A stretch of 64,000 bases of DNA from Rhytidiadelphus loreus (GCA_947034895.1 OX344765.1:44459001-44523000), one strand, 5' to 3'; shown: positions 26,000 to 38,998, numbered from the stretch's first letter. Notes: generated by a model from the sequence alone, not told the origin. Program-made: numbers and translations.

Positions 26000-28900
26000 G
26001 TGTCTTTTCTCTTGATACTACAACAAAATTGTTATTTGGTGTAGGATGAACTATTTATCATAAGGTTATACTATTCAACACTGGTTGTAATTGTGGTGTT
26101 GTAGCATTTGTGGTATGCAATAGTATGCATTGTTAGATTGGGCATCCCAATTTTTATGTTGGCTAATTATCCATCCATATTAAGTAACCATTTTGTTATG
26201 CTACTAGTACACAAGTTAATTCAATTAGTGTGAGAATTTGAATAGTGAGATGTTTTCGTATTCATTTGAATGAAAATTGGATGAGCAAGTTATAAAATTA
26301 TGAATATTTGAATGAATTTGGATGATAAGTAGATGAATGTCATTGAAAGCTCGATGAAAATTATACTATATATGAGACAATAGAAAAATAGTATAGACCA
26401 CTACATATTAAATTTATCTAGAATTTTGTAAACTTCTATATTAGTATTCCTAAAATATTTGCATAATTTTTAAATTAATACAAATTATTGTTATTATAGT
26501 AACATATGCTAATTGAATTAATTTATGCAATCTATTTCTACACAAGATTAGTAGATGACCATCTAGTGTTAGTGGCAAATTCTACAATATCTAATTAAAA
26601 ATTGGATAAACAAATACCTCTGTTGCAATACCATATGTCCTCAAATTGACTTGCCTTTTGAGTAAGATTTTATTGAAACTTCTTCAAATGTAGTTTTTAT
26701 CTATGTAATGCTACCTCTCCTTTGATCCAAAGCCAAATCATCTAATAAACCATCTACATCACCCAAACAATATGTAAACTTCCCATTTACACTTCAAATA
26801 TTACCAACAATTATTGATGCCCAATAGGTGTATAATACTGTAAAACAAGTTTGAAATAGAATTTACATCTAAATTTGCAAGATTTCAACTAATTTATTGG
26901 AATATATTTTATTGTGTTTTCTAAGCAAAGTTCGAATTTGAATGAATTTATGATCAACACTCAACCTTTGTATCTCTTGTTTAATACCTCCAATGTTTGA
27001 GTTGATTTAAAGTTAAGTTCATTTGAAGGTAGGATTAGTATGATATGCTCCATTGATTATCAAATACATGATAAACATAGGAGGTCAAAAGAAAAACATG
27101 ACATGAAAACACTAACATTCAAATTTAAGGGTATCTCTACTACCGGTACATCGCGAAACACTTTAATCCTTTAAAGATTAGGGGTAGTCAAATTCTCAAA
27201 ATTGTAAAGTTGCATTATTAAATGCAATTTAGAATAATATATTCATGATGACTTTCAGACAAAAATAGTAAGACATTATCCATAGATTTAGTCCATGCGT
27301 AGATCAATCATTGTACTAACTAATATTTTGCAATATAATCCATTCATGTATCATTTGATAAAGATACATGGAAGTAACGCATCATTTATAAAATGATTGG
27401 CAATGAAAAATTCTTTAAGTTCAAAATGTCAATTTGGAAGTAAAATGATTTTTTAGGATTTCCATTTTATATATTTATTCAAGTAGTTTTTAAAGGATCA
27501 CTTTTTGAAGTGAATAGTTATTTTTTCATACATGTGTCCCTTAAACTATAGAATATTTGCAAACCAAAGTTTTGAAAATCTATATTGTATAAATGTAAGA
27601 GAACTATCACAAGAATCTACAATACTTAAGTGAATTAGAAAATGAAGATTTTGTGTACTTTGGACATCATCTGCTGTTCGAAATTTGAACATTTGATCCT
27701 TTAAATTTAATAAATCATCAAACTCAATCACCTCTAATAGATACAGTTACAAATACAAAACAAAAGTCAAATAGAACAAATTATTAGTTTCCAACTTCCA
27801 TATACAATATCTTGTGGTACACCTTCAACACTTGATTTTATTAGAAATTTGATGTCATAGGGGGTGTAATTACTCTATTACAATAGAATATTTTCCATTG
27901 AATTATTAATCATTCATGTGTAACAGATGAAAATGGAAGGTGAGGTTAAAAAGTGAAGATAAAACTTATCAATTAGCACAAGCATATTTAGAATCTTATT
28001 AATAATTACTGCATCTTCACATCGATTATATTAATCCCACCAAGAGTATTGTGTTTTGAGGACCAAAATTGCATTTAAAGGAAGGCTAAAATCTTCATCT
28101 ATTTGGATTAACAAATTCAAACGTAGGATCATGTAGTTAAGTAGTTCAAGTACATCCTCCTAAAATTTTAGAGTGAAAATCCCCCACTCATTGCAAGTTC
28201 AATGTACCAAAATTTCAAAGAGTAGGTTTTGCTAGCCCTTCCCAAAGTTGAAGTTTTGTCTTTCAATATTTTTAGAAAAAAACATGTATGTCTGATAACG
28301 TTTTAATCATAATGTTGGAAAATGGGTTGAAAATATATAGAAAAAAATTTAACCACAAACACTTCCATTTTCATCATTATAAAAATTATAAAGTAGAAAG
28401 TGATATTTGATGGAAAAAAATAAATCACTAATACTTTGACAAGAAACTGTAAATTATAAATCCCAATCATGAGGATGTTTTAGTAAGCAACATATATCCT
28501 ATGAGTCTATTTTTATTTGGAAATTTTCAAATTTGAGTTCAAAAAATGACTTTAAATATTTACATATCGTACCATATTTCCCTTTTAGAATATAAATTAT
28601 GTAATAAAAGTTTGCAAAACATACACCATTAGATTGATAATTCTATAGTATTAATCTTTCATTTGGATGTCATTTAAACATTAAATCCTTATCATCCTTA
28701 AGTACAACATCATAGACATAGACTTCATGACCATTTTTACCTTATGAGGCATTGTATGAGATGCAATAATAATCCAAACTAGAAGTGACATGTGTTAGTG
28801 GCTCTAGATTACTATGAATACAAACTTTTGTCACTACTAAGATCCTCAATCCCTACTATTTTCTATGTCATATAAAAAGAAACATGTTGCATCTAAAATT

Positions 28901-29019
28901 AGTTATCCTAGACCTTTAAAGATTACATCTAAAGTGTATAAATACAAAGTCAACTTGTGTTCCAAACTAGAGATATCAATAGCCAACATAGAACATTAAG
29001 GGCTTATTTTCCCAATGCA
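26000..29019. other. AT-rich intergenic, no gene
   Basis: No coding frame, RNA gene or clear element ends were seen. Blocks near 27,180-27,330 (GGGGTAGTCAA, AAATGCAA-TTAGAATAATA, CATAGATTT) resemble 7,650-7,770, so an old repeat pair is likely. Confidence 0.45.
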
Positions 29020-29226
29020 TTAACCCTTAAAAGATGTGGCCCCCATAACCAAGGTAGTCACCAAAATGCTTGGATTATTGGACCAATAGGTGCATTCTTT
29101 GTTTAAACAATGAACAATCAAATTAAGTCATTCAACTTGGATTATTGGATCAATAGGTGCATCCTTTGTTTCAACAATGAACAATCAAGTCAAGTCATTC
29201 ACTTTTTAGTATCATTTAAGGGTTAA
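29020..29226. mobile_element. Short TTAA/CCCTTAAA element, copy E7 (207 bp)
   Basis: The ends read TTAA-CCCTTAAA and TTTAAGGG-TTAA, a perfect 12-bp palindrome-like pair counting the TTAA. The inside is mostly a 67-bp direct duplication (starts near 29,072 and 29,139). Non-coding MITE-like element. Confidence 0.65.
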
Positions 29227-30507
29227 CTAGACACAATAGAGACAATGCAATGGGCCCCAATGGCATATAGCACAACCAAGTATAGAGACTGTAATGCTTT
29301 AATCCTAGAAGAATGGATCTACTACCATTGATTTCAAACCTCAATGTCCGACACCACTTTGTTTGCTACCATTTGCAACTGGATATAAATGAAAAAAATT
29401 ATATTTATTTTTCAAAGATGAAATCATATGTCCACAAGTTATAAAACTTTCAAAGTTTTTTTGAAAAATACAAAATTATTATAATATTTTTAAAGAAAAA
29501 AATGAAAAGAAATCATATCAAATATGGATTACAAAATATACTTGAAAAATCTGAAATTTCTACCAAATGTATATTATAGTGTATAACACATGGTATAAAC
29601 CAAAATTATTCTATCACTCTAAAATTAGAAATCAACAAACAATGATTATAGGTCCAAAATTCATATTGCTATAAAATATTGAATTCACAAATTTTTCAAA
29701 TTCCTGATTGGAATAGAAACTACACATGAGCTTCATTTCATTAGTTGGACTCAAATTCAAAAAACATCATTTTTATGGCTAAAATTCACATCAAGAGTAC
29801 ATATCAAGAAATGGTCAAAATACACTATAAGGGAGATCTCTGAATTCAGCATCTTCTTCTTGAAAAAAAGTCAATAATACCATAATGAGGGAATTTGCAA
29901 TACTATTCACTGGATGTACTCCATCAACTTCCAAAAAATATATTGGATGAAATCAGGTGAAATCATCCATCGGACCACTCTGGTCCGAGTTAAAAGTCAA
30001 ACACTGGGCCACTCACAGTGGTCATCAACCATGAAATTACCCATTGCTGAGATGAATATGTGAATTCATATGCCGACAAAAACACTGAAAGTCGTCCGTC
30101 AGACCAAAGTAACAACCCAAGCCCCAATTCTGTGTCTCCGTGTGAGCTTTTGATTAATAGAAGCCGATAACTATAGCACTCGGTTAGATGAACAGCCTGT
30201 ACCATGCCTATCAATTTCGCTTCTGAACTACATCATTGAGTAAATTCACCAGACAGACAGTAACAAGAAATACAAAATGTTGCTTGGCCAAAGTAGTGAG
30301 ATCCAATCATTCTTGCTTCTGAAACTCTACCCTTCTCTGAAAAATAGTGAGTCAAAGAGTTCACACTACCGTAAATACTAAACTTGAAGCTGAATTTACT
30401 GAAAGTAAAGCAAAAATATCACGAAACTAGATTGGTGTCATGAGAAAAATTACATAGTACAATGTGCCGCAGAAATCCAGAATTTAGCACCTACAAAACG
30501 TACTCAA
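29227..30507. other. Intergenic downstream of the ALP1-like gene
   Basis: No gene seen. The part nearest 30,508 would include the 3' UTR of the minus-strand ALP1-like gene. Confidence 0.45.
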
Positions 30508-33500
30508 TCACGAATGGCCTTCAAAAAACAAGTGATTGGCAAGAGCGTCCCTCAAATAGCTTCCTATAGGGTCAATTGACATAACGCTCTGTTGCCTGCA
30601 TTCAAGAAAGTAAGTTATCAGCGCTCCTACCCTAACTAATAAAATATAATACTCATTAATAATATTCAATTTGTTTGGAAGCCCACAGTAACTTTCAAAA
30701 CATATTTCTATCATTAGAAAATGAAGGTACGACTTCTTTTAATTGGTGCATTTTGTTACCCTTTTTGGATTTCTACCTTTCTTTGCATCCAAAATGCTTT
30801 ATTCCAACTCCTATAGATGGGCCATTCGGGTACTGAGGGATTGTTAGGCATTTTATATATTTTCAGATTTTGACTACAAATTAAGGCCCAGTGATATGAG
30901 CTGAAGGAACCCGAAGGGTCTGTCACCACGTTTCAACTTAGTACGATACAAGTTTACACGACGGGAAGCAGATGGTAAACGAATTGTCTAAGCTATGCTT
31001 ATCAAGAGGAATGCTCGTAACCAGCCGGGAAGGGAAAGAAACGATGGGACTCAATGCAGATAGATCCAACGCTAGAGCTACATAGCAGCATCGGAGCCGG
31101 TGGAAATTCAGATAGAAAGCAAAGGAAGAGATATACCTGTAATTCTCATCGTGATGGCCAAAAAGAGCAATTCCGTCTTGAAGGTCGTCACCCTTATCAA
31201 TCATGATGTTGTGCAACAAGCAACAGCAAAGGATCAAGTGCGGAAGCTTCTTCAAGTCTGGCCGCCACATGGTGTGGTGCAATATTCGCCATGCTCCTTT
31301 CAGCCTTGCGAAGGCAACCTCTACCACCATACGGGTGCACATGTGCTTGTAGTTGAAGTTATCCTGGATGCTTGGCACCCCACCCACATCAAGTGGGTAG
31401 GGAGAGATGAGCCACGGCCGAAGGGGGTAACCCTCGTCTCCAATGACATACTCTCGCAAGGGAAACCCCTGCAGGAATTCAAAATATTAAACAAAAGACT
31501 CCGGAGCATAGAGTGTCGGAATTCTTACAGGAGGAAAAGAGAAAATGGATAGAATTCGACACAGACAGAGTAAGAGATTACAGGCTTTGCAACCATAAGA
31601 AACTTGCAAGTAGGATCCTAATAGAGTTATAGTAGGGATGTTGACCTTGCTTCAATAAAAGAGAAAGGGTTGATTTAATGAATATTGACGTGAATAGGTG
31701 TTGGCAAGCCTTTTTTGGTAATTTACTCACGAATCTGAAAGTGTCGAGCTTTAAGGATAACTCAAACGAATTATAAATTTCAGAACACTATTAACTAGTT
31801 CAAGCAAGGTCCCTTTGTCTCTTACAAAAGTTAAAAGACCTTGCTAGTGAGGTATTTGGTGACCAATCTAATTAAAATCTTCTCAAGGATCAGGGAAGGA
31901 TACTTAATCCTTCCGTGAGGTGTCGCAGAAGGCACGAGGGAGGAAATCTCTGGGCTAGACAATGTCACTAAGCATTACTTGGCCTCACATCTAGCAATCA
32001 AGAGGGGGACCATACAAGAGAGAGCTATGGTTACGTACAACTCCACATTCATAAGGTGAAAATATTAGCATCCAAGTTGCTTATACGCAAATTTATTTGA
32101 CTGAAATAAGGGCGAGATACGCACATGTAGTAACTGAACAGGACCATTGAGAATTTCACCATTCTCACACCGCCTGTACAATCCCGAGCTGCGAAGAGCC
32201 CCGGAATCAGTCACGGAACCTGGCAAACCGGTAAACACATCCCGAATGCGCCCATCACTGTCCACAACAGCTTGCACCACCATGCTGTAGTTGTGTTCCC
32301 GGTCAAACCAATCTGCTGTTGAATCTCCAACCTGCAGAAATATCAATAAAATCAATTCACACAATTTTAAAGAGATGACTTGTACGCGGCTCTCAGTAAA
32401 ATTAGACTGTTTCAGGAATATTTAGACGTCATAAAGACAATCTTCCTATGATCATTGTGATCGCCAGGCCTCCCTATGGGGAGGTTTCTGTTTCATAATT
32501 AAGATCAGAGGGAGACCTCCCTATGAATCATGGAAAAGATTCTCATTTGTTATCTAAACAATATATTTGAAATGGAAACCCTGTTCTCAGTAACAAAATG
32601 AACATGTCCAAAGAGCATCACCCATACCTGGAGCATTGTGCTATTCACAATGGCAGGATGGCAGCAAAAAATCAACATGTCAAAAGAGCATCTGCCACAC
32701 CTGAAGCAGTGTGCTAATCACAACATGTCAAGATGGCAGCAAACTGCTGAACAAATCCATATCCACATCTTAAATTTACAAAAACATTTCACCATTTCAA
32801 ATACGTGCAAGTAGCCATTGCCAAAAATGATCTAATAAACGAGGACAACAAGGACCTGGAGCTCCATGACAATGTGCGTGACATCCACTGCCCCACAGCA
32901 ATTCGGCAAGCCGTGCAATTTCCGGAAGCCTTCCTTGACATGCTCCATTTCTTCCCCGCGAGGCCAATGCATGTGATGCATCGCCCGCTTCTCCATGGAC
33001 TTGATGAATTTCCAAGTGGTTTTGCAAACCGTGGAAGTCCCGACCCCGAACAGCTCCCCAATGGTGGTATGCGCATATCCCGACGCGAGGCGCCGCAATG
33101 CCATGGCCACCTGCTTCTCCACCGAGATGAAGCGCCCCTCGATGCTCATGAAATTCGCCGGTGTTGCCGACTCCAGATCCGACTTCACCAAGGAGCAGAT
33201 GTAGTCGAAGGTCGACTTGGAAACCCTAAAATTCGTCACCCAGCGCTCCGGGTCGGGATCGTCCGAGGCCCGGAACTCGTCCCACCAAGTGTTGGCTCTC
33301 GATTGGGAGATGTACTCTCCGATGCGCGCGATCGCCTCGTCGTCCGCCATGGACGCGATCAACGCCGGCATGTAAGAATCGTCGTCTTCTTCGTACTTGC
33401 GTTTGCTCAACCGCGTTTGGGGCGCGGCGTCGCCTCCCGCGCTCCCCGTCAAGTTCGCCGCCCCGGAAATGAACTGCAGAGCCACGTTCACGGCCGCGGC

Positions 33501-33539
33501 AGAGGCCGCGAGTGCTCCAAACACCACCTGTTTCTCCAT
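30508..33539 (-). CDS. ALP1/EPCR1-like protein, domesticated PIF/Harbinger transposase (4 exons, 436 aa)
   Basis: Exons run 33539-32856, 32331-32125, 31468-31137 and 30595-30508. All junctions are GT..AG (CAG|GTCC, CAT|GTGCGT, AG|GTATAT; acceptors CTGCAG, CTGCAG, TGCAG), keep frame, and give 437 codons with stop. An Ala-rich N-terminus and an acidic patch precede a WWDEF block, then an HTH-like segment (about 157-182: TTIGELFGVGTSTV), then the DDE nuclease fold. The likely acids are D219 (GAVDVTHI), D308 (VIGDEGYPLRPWL) and E347 (VVEVAFARLKGAWRIL). The C-terminus SYLRDALANHLF matches the usual family ending. Known relatives (Arabidopsis ALP1 and EPCR1-type proteins) are host genes; ALP1 binds the PRC2 complex and opposes silencing. 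Three introns, an intact frame and no nearby terminal repeats support a host gene, probably nuclear. Retention of all three acids is unusual for domesticated members. Confidence 0.85.
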
Positions 33540-33554
33540 CCTTGCCCTCCACGA

Positions 33555-34135
33555 GAAAAAACCTAAAATTCAAACAAACTCTCAATGTCCGGCCATCATT
33601 GGAAAATCCATCGGGAGATTCCTGCCAAGGTGTCAATTTATGGCAATCGTTGAGCTTGAAGCTCTACCAAAACCTCTAAAGACCTGCAAAATCCCTTCCG
33701 AGAACAGCTAAACTCACTCGGGAAACGGACAGAGTCGCAGGTAGTTTCTTACTACAGTCTCCGTTGAGGTGTCGACTACAATTAACCAACGCGAATACAA
33801 GTCGAGTGCTTATTCAAGGAAGATTTGCAACCTCGTGGTACAACCACAAACTCCATGCTCAAAAACTTGCAAACCCTAAAATCGAAATTCAAGATTCTCC
33901 TCCCATCATTGGAAAATCCACTACGAGTTTTGTCAGTTCTGTGACGAGCACTGAACTAACTTCGAGCTCTAACCGAAACCTCAGAGTCGCTCCAAAAAGA
34001 TGGCAAAAATCATTCAGGAAATACAGTGAGCTGCAGGCAGTTCTTCACTACAATCTCCGTTGAGGAATATTGCTACAATTTCAACAGCGCGAATGTGATG
34101 CGAGTGCTTTTCCAAGGAGGGTTTACAACTTGGAA
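33555..34135. repeat. 311-bp tandem duplication upstream of the ALP1-like gene
   Basis: CCATCATTGGAAAATCCA recurs at 33,591 and 33,902 (311 bp apart). It is followed in both units by CTAACCGAAACCTC-like, GGCAGTT-TT-ACTACA, TCTCCGTTGAGG and GCGAAT...GCGAGTGCTT blocks. The units are diverged and end at about 34,135. Position directly 5' of the minus-strand gene suggests a duplicated promoter or 5' UTR. Confidence 0.65.
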
Positions 34136-34683
34136 ATTGGGCAAGAGGTCTGTTGCTGCTTCAATTAAGGTAGAACTACCTATCACCCCCTGATTTGCAA
34201 TCTGACTATCTTGGGGTTAATTTCAAGAAGGGCACATATTTTGCAGAGGTGTGTTTTTGTTTCATGGAATTATAATTTTCCCATTAAAATTGTAATTTCT
34301 GTGAATTTTTGAAGTGGTCAGCCCTGAAATTACGAAACCACTTATAGAGTGAGGTCAAAATTGTCCCCTAAACAACCCATTACCGCCTAATCAAGTACTA
34401 GATATTCTCTATTAATGGAGTGACACGTAACCCTTGTTGTCATAAAATCCCTGATTCTGTTATAAAATTCTCTGATTTTGTCATAAAAAGAAGGGAATTG
34501 GGGAGATTTTAGGTGGAATTGGGGCCAAAGTTGGTGATGGAATTGGGTTGGTCTACTGATGGAATTGGTCTGTAGAACAATAATGGGTGTTTCGACCTTA
34601 GTTCTATTAGTAAGAGAATTTTTTTTCAGGTGAGGTAGTTTGTTTGTTTGTTTGTCCCACAAATGGTGGTAGGTCCAATTGCA
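34136..34683. other. Intergenic, no gene
   Basis: No coding region. A stretch near 34,157-34,380 (GGTAGAACTACC, AATTATAATTTTCCCATTAAAATTGTAATTTC) is related in inverted orientation to about 5,640-5,810, marking another dispersed repeat. Confidence 0.4.
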
Positions 34684-34882
34684 TTAACCCTTAAACAGAG
34701 GGCTTCAAGGCCCTATTTTGTCCAACTAACTTTTCATTCATCCAATGTAACACTTGAATCTTGAAAAGACAACCTTCCTTAATGATCAATTTTATGAAAT
34801 TGCGGTAAACGATATTTCAGTAGAAAGATATAAGCAAAAATGTGCCAAAATTAGAAAAAAGATCAAGGGGTTAAGGGGTTAA
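34684..34882. mobile_element. Short TTAA/CCCTTAA element, copy E5 (about 199 bp)
   Basis: The left end is TTAA-CCCTTAAAC. The right end is AGGGG-TTAA, duplicated as AAGGGGTTAAGGGGTTAA at 34,865-34,882. The body aligns with E4 (16,560-16,793). Non-coding. Confidence 0.6.
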
Positions 34883-35338
34883 CCTTGAAATGCCTGAGCA
34901 ACCTAATAGATGCTCAAATAGTGTCATAACTTAGTCAAAATAGATGATTTTCATCCAACTTGGGGGGAGTGTCTTTTTAAATGTGTGTACAACTCTTGGT
35001 AGTAGAGAGACCCTAATTGAAGAACTAGAGAAGAAAATGCCAAATCCACAAATCATACAAGATGTCTTTCTAGTGTATTTGGCAACTCCTACCAATTTGC
35101 TCTTCATTTGCATTTTAGCCATTAAAACCAATATTTTTTTGAATTTAAGCCCAACTAATAAAATGAACCTAGTTTCTATTCCAATTTGAAATATTGTAAA
35201 ATCCCAAAAATTAAATATTTTATAAATATCTGAACCCTAGTCCTATAATCATGGTCTATTGATTTTGTAATTATAGAAAGACATGAGAATTTGGTTCACA
35301 TCCATCAAGAATTTTTCAGTTTTTTTAAGCTTATTTTG

Positions 35339-35380
<42 letters not shown>

Positions 35381-37119
35381 CAAAAATTCATAGTATTTTC
35401 AAATTTTCACAAAAATATTTCAAATTATTATGACTTATAGAAGACATGTGATTACATCTTTGAAAAAAAATTCATTCAAAATTCATCATAAAATAAACTA
35501 TACAAATTCAAGGATTTTGAAGTTTGACTACAAGTTTGTAAAGCCCATCCTTTCAAGCTTCCAAACTACTATAAATATGACCTCATTTGATACAGCTAGA
35601 GGAGACTAGACCATCTAAAACCAACGCATTTGTTTTTGGTGATCTATCACTAAAAAACAACCTCCCTTATGGTTGTGGGACGAAAGTATAGCAAATTTGG
35701 TTTGTTTTTTTATACATTTTCCCAAATCCATCCAAGGGATTCACTTGATATTTCTTATTCCAAAAAAAAGTTGTGGACAAACTTTAGAGTGGATATTTGA
35801 AAGTGTCAAAGAAAATGACCCTTCCAACCACTTTCTAAATATTGTCTATATTTTTTATTGGAGCCATGAAATCTCAAATGAGTTTTGGAGATGAAAGTTA
35901 TTTTGATTTTCTACATTAACTAGTTTCATTTTTTTTTAAAGTTATTCTATTATGCCCAAATGAAGTCTAAAATTCTACTTTTGAATTTTTGAATGCAATT
36001 CTTGCTTTTGACTTAACTATGAGCGATTGAGCTCTTCCTAATTCTAATTAAGCTCTTACTAATTCTAATTATTTAGGTCATAATAAGCTTGAAGGCATTG
36101 TCTTCCCAAAAATCTACAAAATAATAAAATTGAATATATTTTAGCCTATTTTTTACCAATTTTTTTAGTGTCCACATTCTACTTTCAATTTTTAGATGGA
36201 TCTACAATCTTCAAAAATTAGCACATATTTTTGAAGATGCTTATCTCAAAAAATATATATTTTATTTTTAAGACAAAATAGTTTTAAATAGTTTTTTGGA
36301 AAAATATTTACAAAATTCAAATTTAGTATGCAATTTTGAACTTTGTATCGTTGAAACTTCTATTGTGTGCCTGGCAAATTGGACACTATGTCTGCTTATA
36401 TTAGATAATGCAATGGAACAAATTATTTTTGGATAGTATGAATAACTTATTGATATTGAAAGTTACAATTATAGGTGTCTATTGCTTGAAAGTAAGTCTT
36501 TAAATTGCCTTGTTTGTGCATTTTAAAGAATTCTACACGATGTAGAATGTAATTAATATTTTTTGTCATGCCTAATTATCATTACATTCTTGCACAATTT
36601 CAATAAGTATACAAAAATTATATTTCAAAAAAATCAAAACTCTATTATTGATGAATTTTTAAAGTCAACTTTTATAGTTTTAGATGATAATTTATTGAAA
36701 ACAATTAGTGATGAATTTTCAAAATTTGATCTTGGAGATATGTAAGAAACTTCAATATACATTTCTCAATTCTTTTTCAAAAGAAGTTCAAAATTTACAC
36801 TAAAGACAATTCAAGCTAATCTAGTTTACAAGCAAACCTAGTATAACAAAATTGTAAGTCGTCATTAATTGATTGCTCTAAACAAACTTGTCATCTTTAC
36901 TTGTCCTACAAGATCAAGATAGCTAGTAAGTCTACCATGTTCTTGGCAAAAAGGTTTTCCAAATATATCTAACAATGAAGTCGAGTGAGCGAAGAACAAT
37001 ATTCTCTCCCCAATCCAAGACATTCCCAAGATACACATTGAGTATTCAAGGTTGCACATACATGTGGCTTTGTTGTCCAAATATAATCTCAAATACACTG
37101 TCATATAAGACATTTCTAG
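34883..37119. other. AT-rich intergenic; (AT)n at 35,343-35,378
   Basis: No gene recognised. A pure AT dinucleotide run lies at about 35,343-35,378. If the element described below inserted into the 3' end of the membrane-protein gene at 56,222-57,517, then the stretch just left of 37,120 is that gene's original 3' flank, read on the minus strand. Confidence 0.5.
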
Positions 37120-37151
37120 CCTAAAGGCCATATTCATTAAATTGAGACAAT
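37120..37151 (+). repeat. Left terminal inverted repeat (37,124-37,151) with CCTA flank
   Basis: Twenty-eight bases match the reverse complement of 56,216-56,243 exactly. The match continues weakly inward (TGG after one mismatch). The CCTA directly outside is repeated outside the right end. Confidence 0.75.
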
Positions 37152-37601
37152 ATGGTCATTTTGAGAACTTAAGGCTCCTCCATTCAAAGATAAATTGTTG
37201 AAGGCGAAGATAAAAATAGGCAAATCGGTAGAAGGCTAAGAGCAATTCCACACCAAAACAATTAAGAAACGTGAACGTGCAAAATGGAACTCCACATGAG
37301 TTGTGTAATAAAATGTAATATTTATAAAAGCGGGTCCCTTTACATTGAAGAACATGAATTTACTTGAATCAACTTCTCTCACTTCTCTATATACTTCACT
37401 TCCCGGTATATCTAATCTTGCTAATTCTAATGATTGAATGTCTTGTGTAAAAATGTAGAGGCTATGTGCACACAAAGAGCACTCACCCTTACTAAAAATT
37501 GGTTTTTGTATATGAATGACTATTCTATTAATAGTAATGATCCTTCTACAAAAAGAAGACCACTCTGAACGAGGATCACTCGGCAAACCATCATTCGTGG
37601 A

Positions 37602-38525
37602 TTAAGAACTGCTATTTGTTGCCTCCTTGGCTGCCTCCAAGGCTTTCAACTTGGCCAATCCTCTGAAGATATCCTCGCGTCGAGAAGACTTGGGTGATCC
37701 ACTGTGTTTACTGAAAGTATTGAACATCCCCATCATCATTAAATCCTTGGCCTCTCTCTTCCGTTTTCGTTCACGTCGCGGAATCTCGGTATTGGAAAGA
37801 GACCTAGAACCTCGAGGAGGCAGCCGGGGTATCGATCTATTCACAGTGCTTATGTACGGATCGGCAGTTGTTGTCGATCGTGTATAATTTGTCTGCCGTA
37901 GGTCTCCAAGAGTCGTTCGGTGGGAAATAGGTACAACAGAAGGCAAAGATACTCCGCCCACGGATTTTGAGGGAAATGAGATAGGAATCTCAACGAGGCG
38001 TGGAAGCTGCTGTGCAGTGCATGCACCCAACGGTACCGCATTGATTGGATCCCCAACCTTCGGATCTATATTGAGTTCCTTGCTATGCATAGCCTGATGT
38101 GCGATCGACACCGGCAACAACACTCCATCCTCGAGACGAGGATCCATACCCCGGTCTTCGTCATCCGCATACAATTTCCTGTGCGGGATGTTTGGCGTTC
38201 GCAAAGTCGGCGACTGTGAACGCAAACGACTTGGGGTGGAGCTGGCCCTCTTCATCGGCGATGGTGAGCAAATCGGTGTCCTCACGGGACCCCGACTAGG
38301 TGGGCTATCTACCACGCCTTCCTCCACATTCCCCTTCGAGAAGTTGATGGCCGCCGAAGCCGCATCGGTGGCCGAGCCCAGGAAGTTAGGCTTAGAATAG
38401 GAGGACGGCACGAAGCTCCCTCCAATCGAGCCGGACCTCATTGAAAGTGACACATCCGATCCAGACAGCAAGCTCCTCGTCAGTGGTTCCCTCTGTTGGA
38501 GAAAGTGTAGAATGGATCCTCCAAC
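37602..38525 (-). CDS. Ser/Pro-rich basic protein, terminal exon (about 307 codons), unidentified
   Basis: The open frame starts at a splice acceptor (GCTGTAG|GTTGGAGG at 38,525) and ends at TAA 37,602; its 5' exon is not identified. The product is rich in Ser, Pro and Arg. It has a cluster of SP/TP sites (SPPSRGPVRTPICSPSPM, TPSRLRSQSPTLRTPN) in the first third and a strong basic nuclear-localisation-like patch (RRERKRKREAKD) near the end, followed by an Ala/Lys helix. I do not recognise the family. The acceptor is phase 0, the same phase as the donor at 40,368 of the upstream fusion gene. It could therefore be an alternative last exon of that gene, or a separate gene. Codon use is similar to the fusion gene and unlike the AT-rich flanks. 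Confidence 0.55.
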   Translation of the reverse strand, partial: VGGSILHFLQQREPLTRSLLSGSDVSLSMRSGSIGGSFVPSSYSKPNFLGSATDAASAAINFSKGNVEEGVVDSPPSRGPVRTPICSPSPMKRASSTPSRLRSQSPTLRTPNIPHRKLYADDEDRGMDPRLEDGVLLPVSIAHQAMHSKELNIDPKVGDPINAVPLGACTAQQLPRLVEIPISFPSKSVGGVSLPSVVPISHRTTLGDLRQTNYTRSTTTADPYISTVNRSIPRLPPRGSRSLSNTEIPRRERKRKREAKDLMMMGMFNTFSKHSGSPKSSRREDIFRGLAKLKALEAAKEATNSSS

Positions 38526-38556
38526 CTACAGCAATGGCAATGTCAAAACATCTTTC

Positions 38557-38815
38557 ACAATTATCCTCGACCCAAAGATAAAACACATCCTTCACAATTA
38601 TCCTCGTCCCAAAGATAATACACATCAACCACAATTATCCTCGACCCAAAGATAACAGACATCAACCACAATTATCCTCGACCCAAAGATAACAGACATC
38701 AACCACAATTATCCTCGACCCAAAGATAACAGACATCAACCACAATTATCCTCGACCCAAAGATAACAGACATCAACCACAATTATCCTTGACCCAAAGA
38801 TAACTCAACATAGAA
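38557..38815. repeat. 37-bp tandem array, 7 copies, each with the TTATC...GATAA motif
   Basis: The units repeat exactly every 37 bp (TCG of each unit at 38,567, 38,604, 38,641, 38,678, 38,715, 38,752 and 38,789). Each contains TTATCCTCG-ACC-CAAAGATAA, a weakened version of the element's palindrome, joined by a CAGACATCAACCACAA spacer. The array lies between the phosphatase exon and the Ser/Pro-rich exon. Confidence 0.85.
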
Positions 38816-38998
38816 AACAAACACATGTTGAACAAAACAGTACAACCAAAAGAGGCCAGAAAACTTGATTACAAGTTCAAAATTTTACTAATTCACAAGA
38901 ATGAAATGTACATGAAAATCCGTATTCACAAAAATAATGTACAACGAGTTCTATGATTGACTGAGACACTGAGAAGTCTACTTCTTCCTTCGTCTCTC

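Noticed and set aside
32805..33566. 253-codon plus-strand frame opposite the ALP1-like gene
   Set aside because: It is the antisense shadow of exon 1 of the ALP1-like gene.
36865..37137. 90-codon minus-strand frame ending left of the terminal repeat
   Set aside because: No motif. It overlaps the left terminal repeat and the probable original 3' flank of the membrane-protein gene.
38557..38815. Regular 37-bp array considered as a CRISPR
   Set aside because: Spacers and repeats are both identical between units, the context is plant nuclear DNA, and no cas genes are present. It is a tandem repeat carrying the element palindrome.
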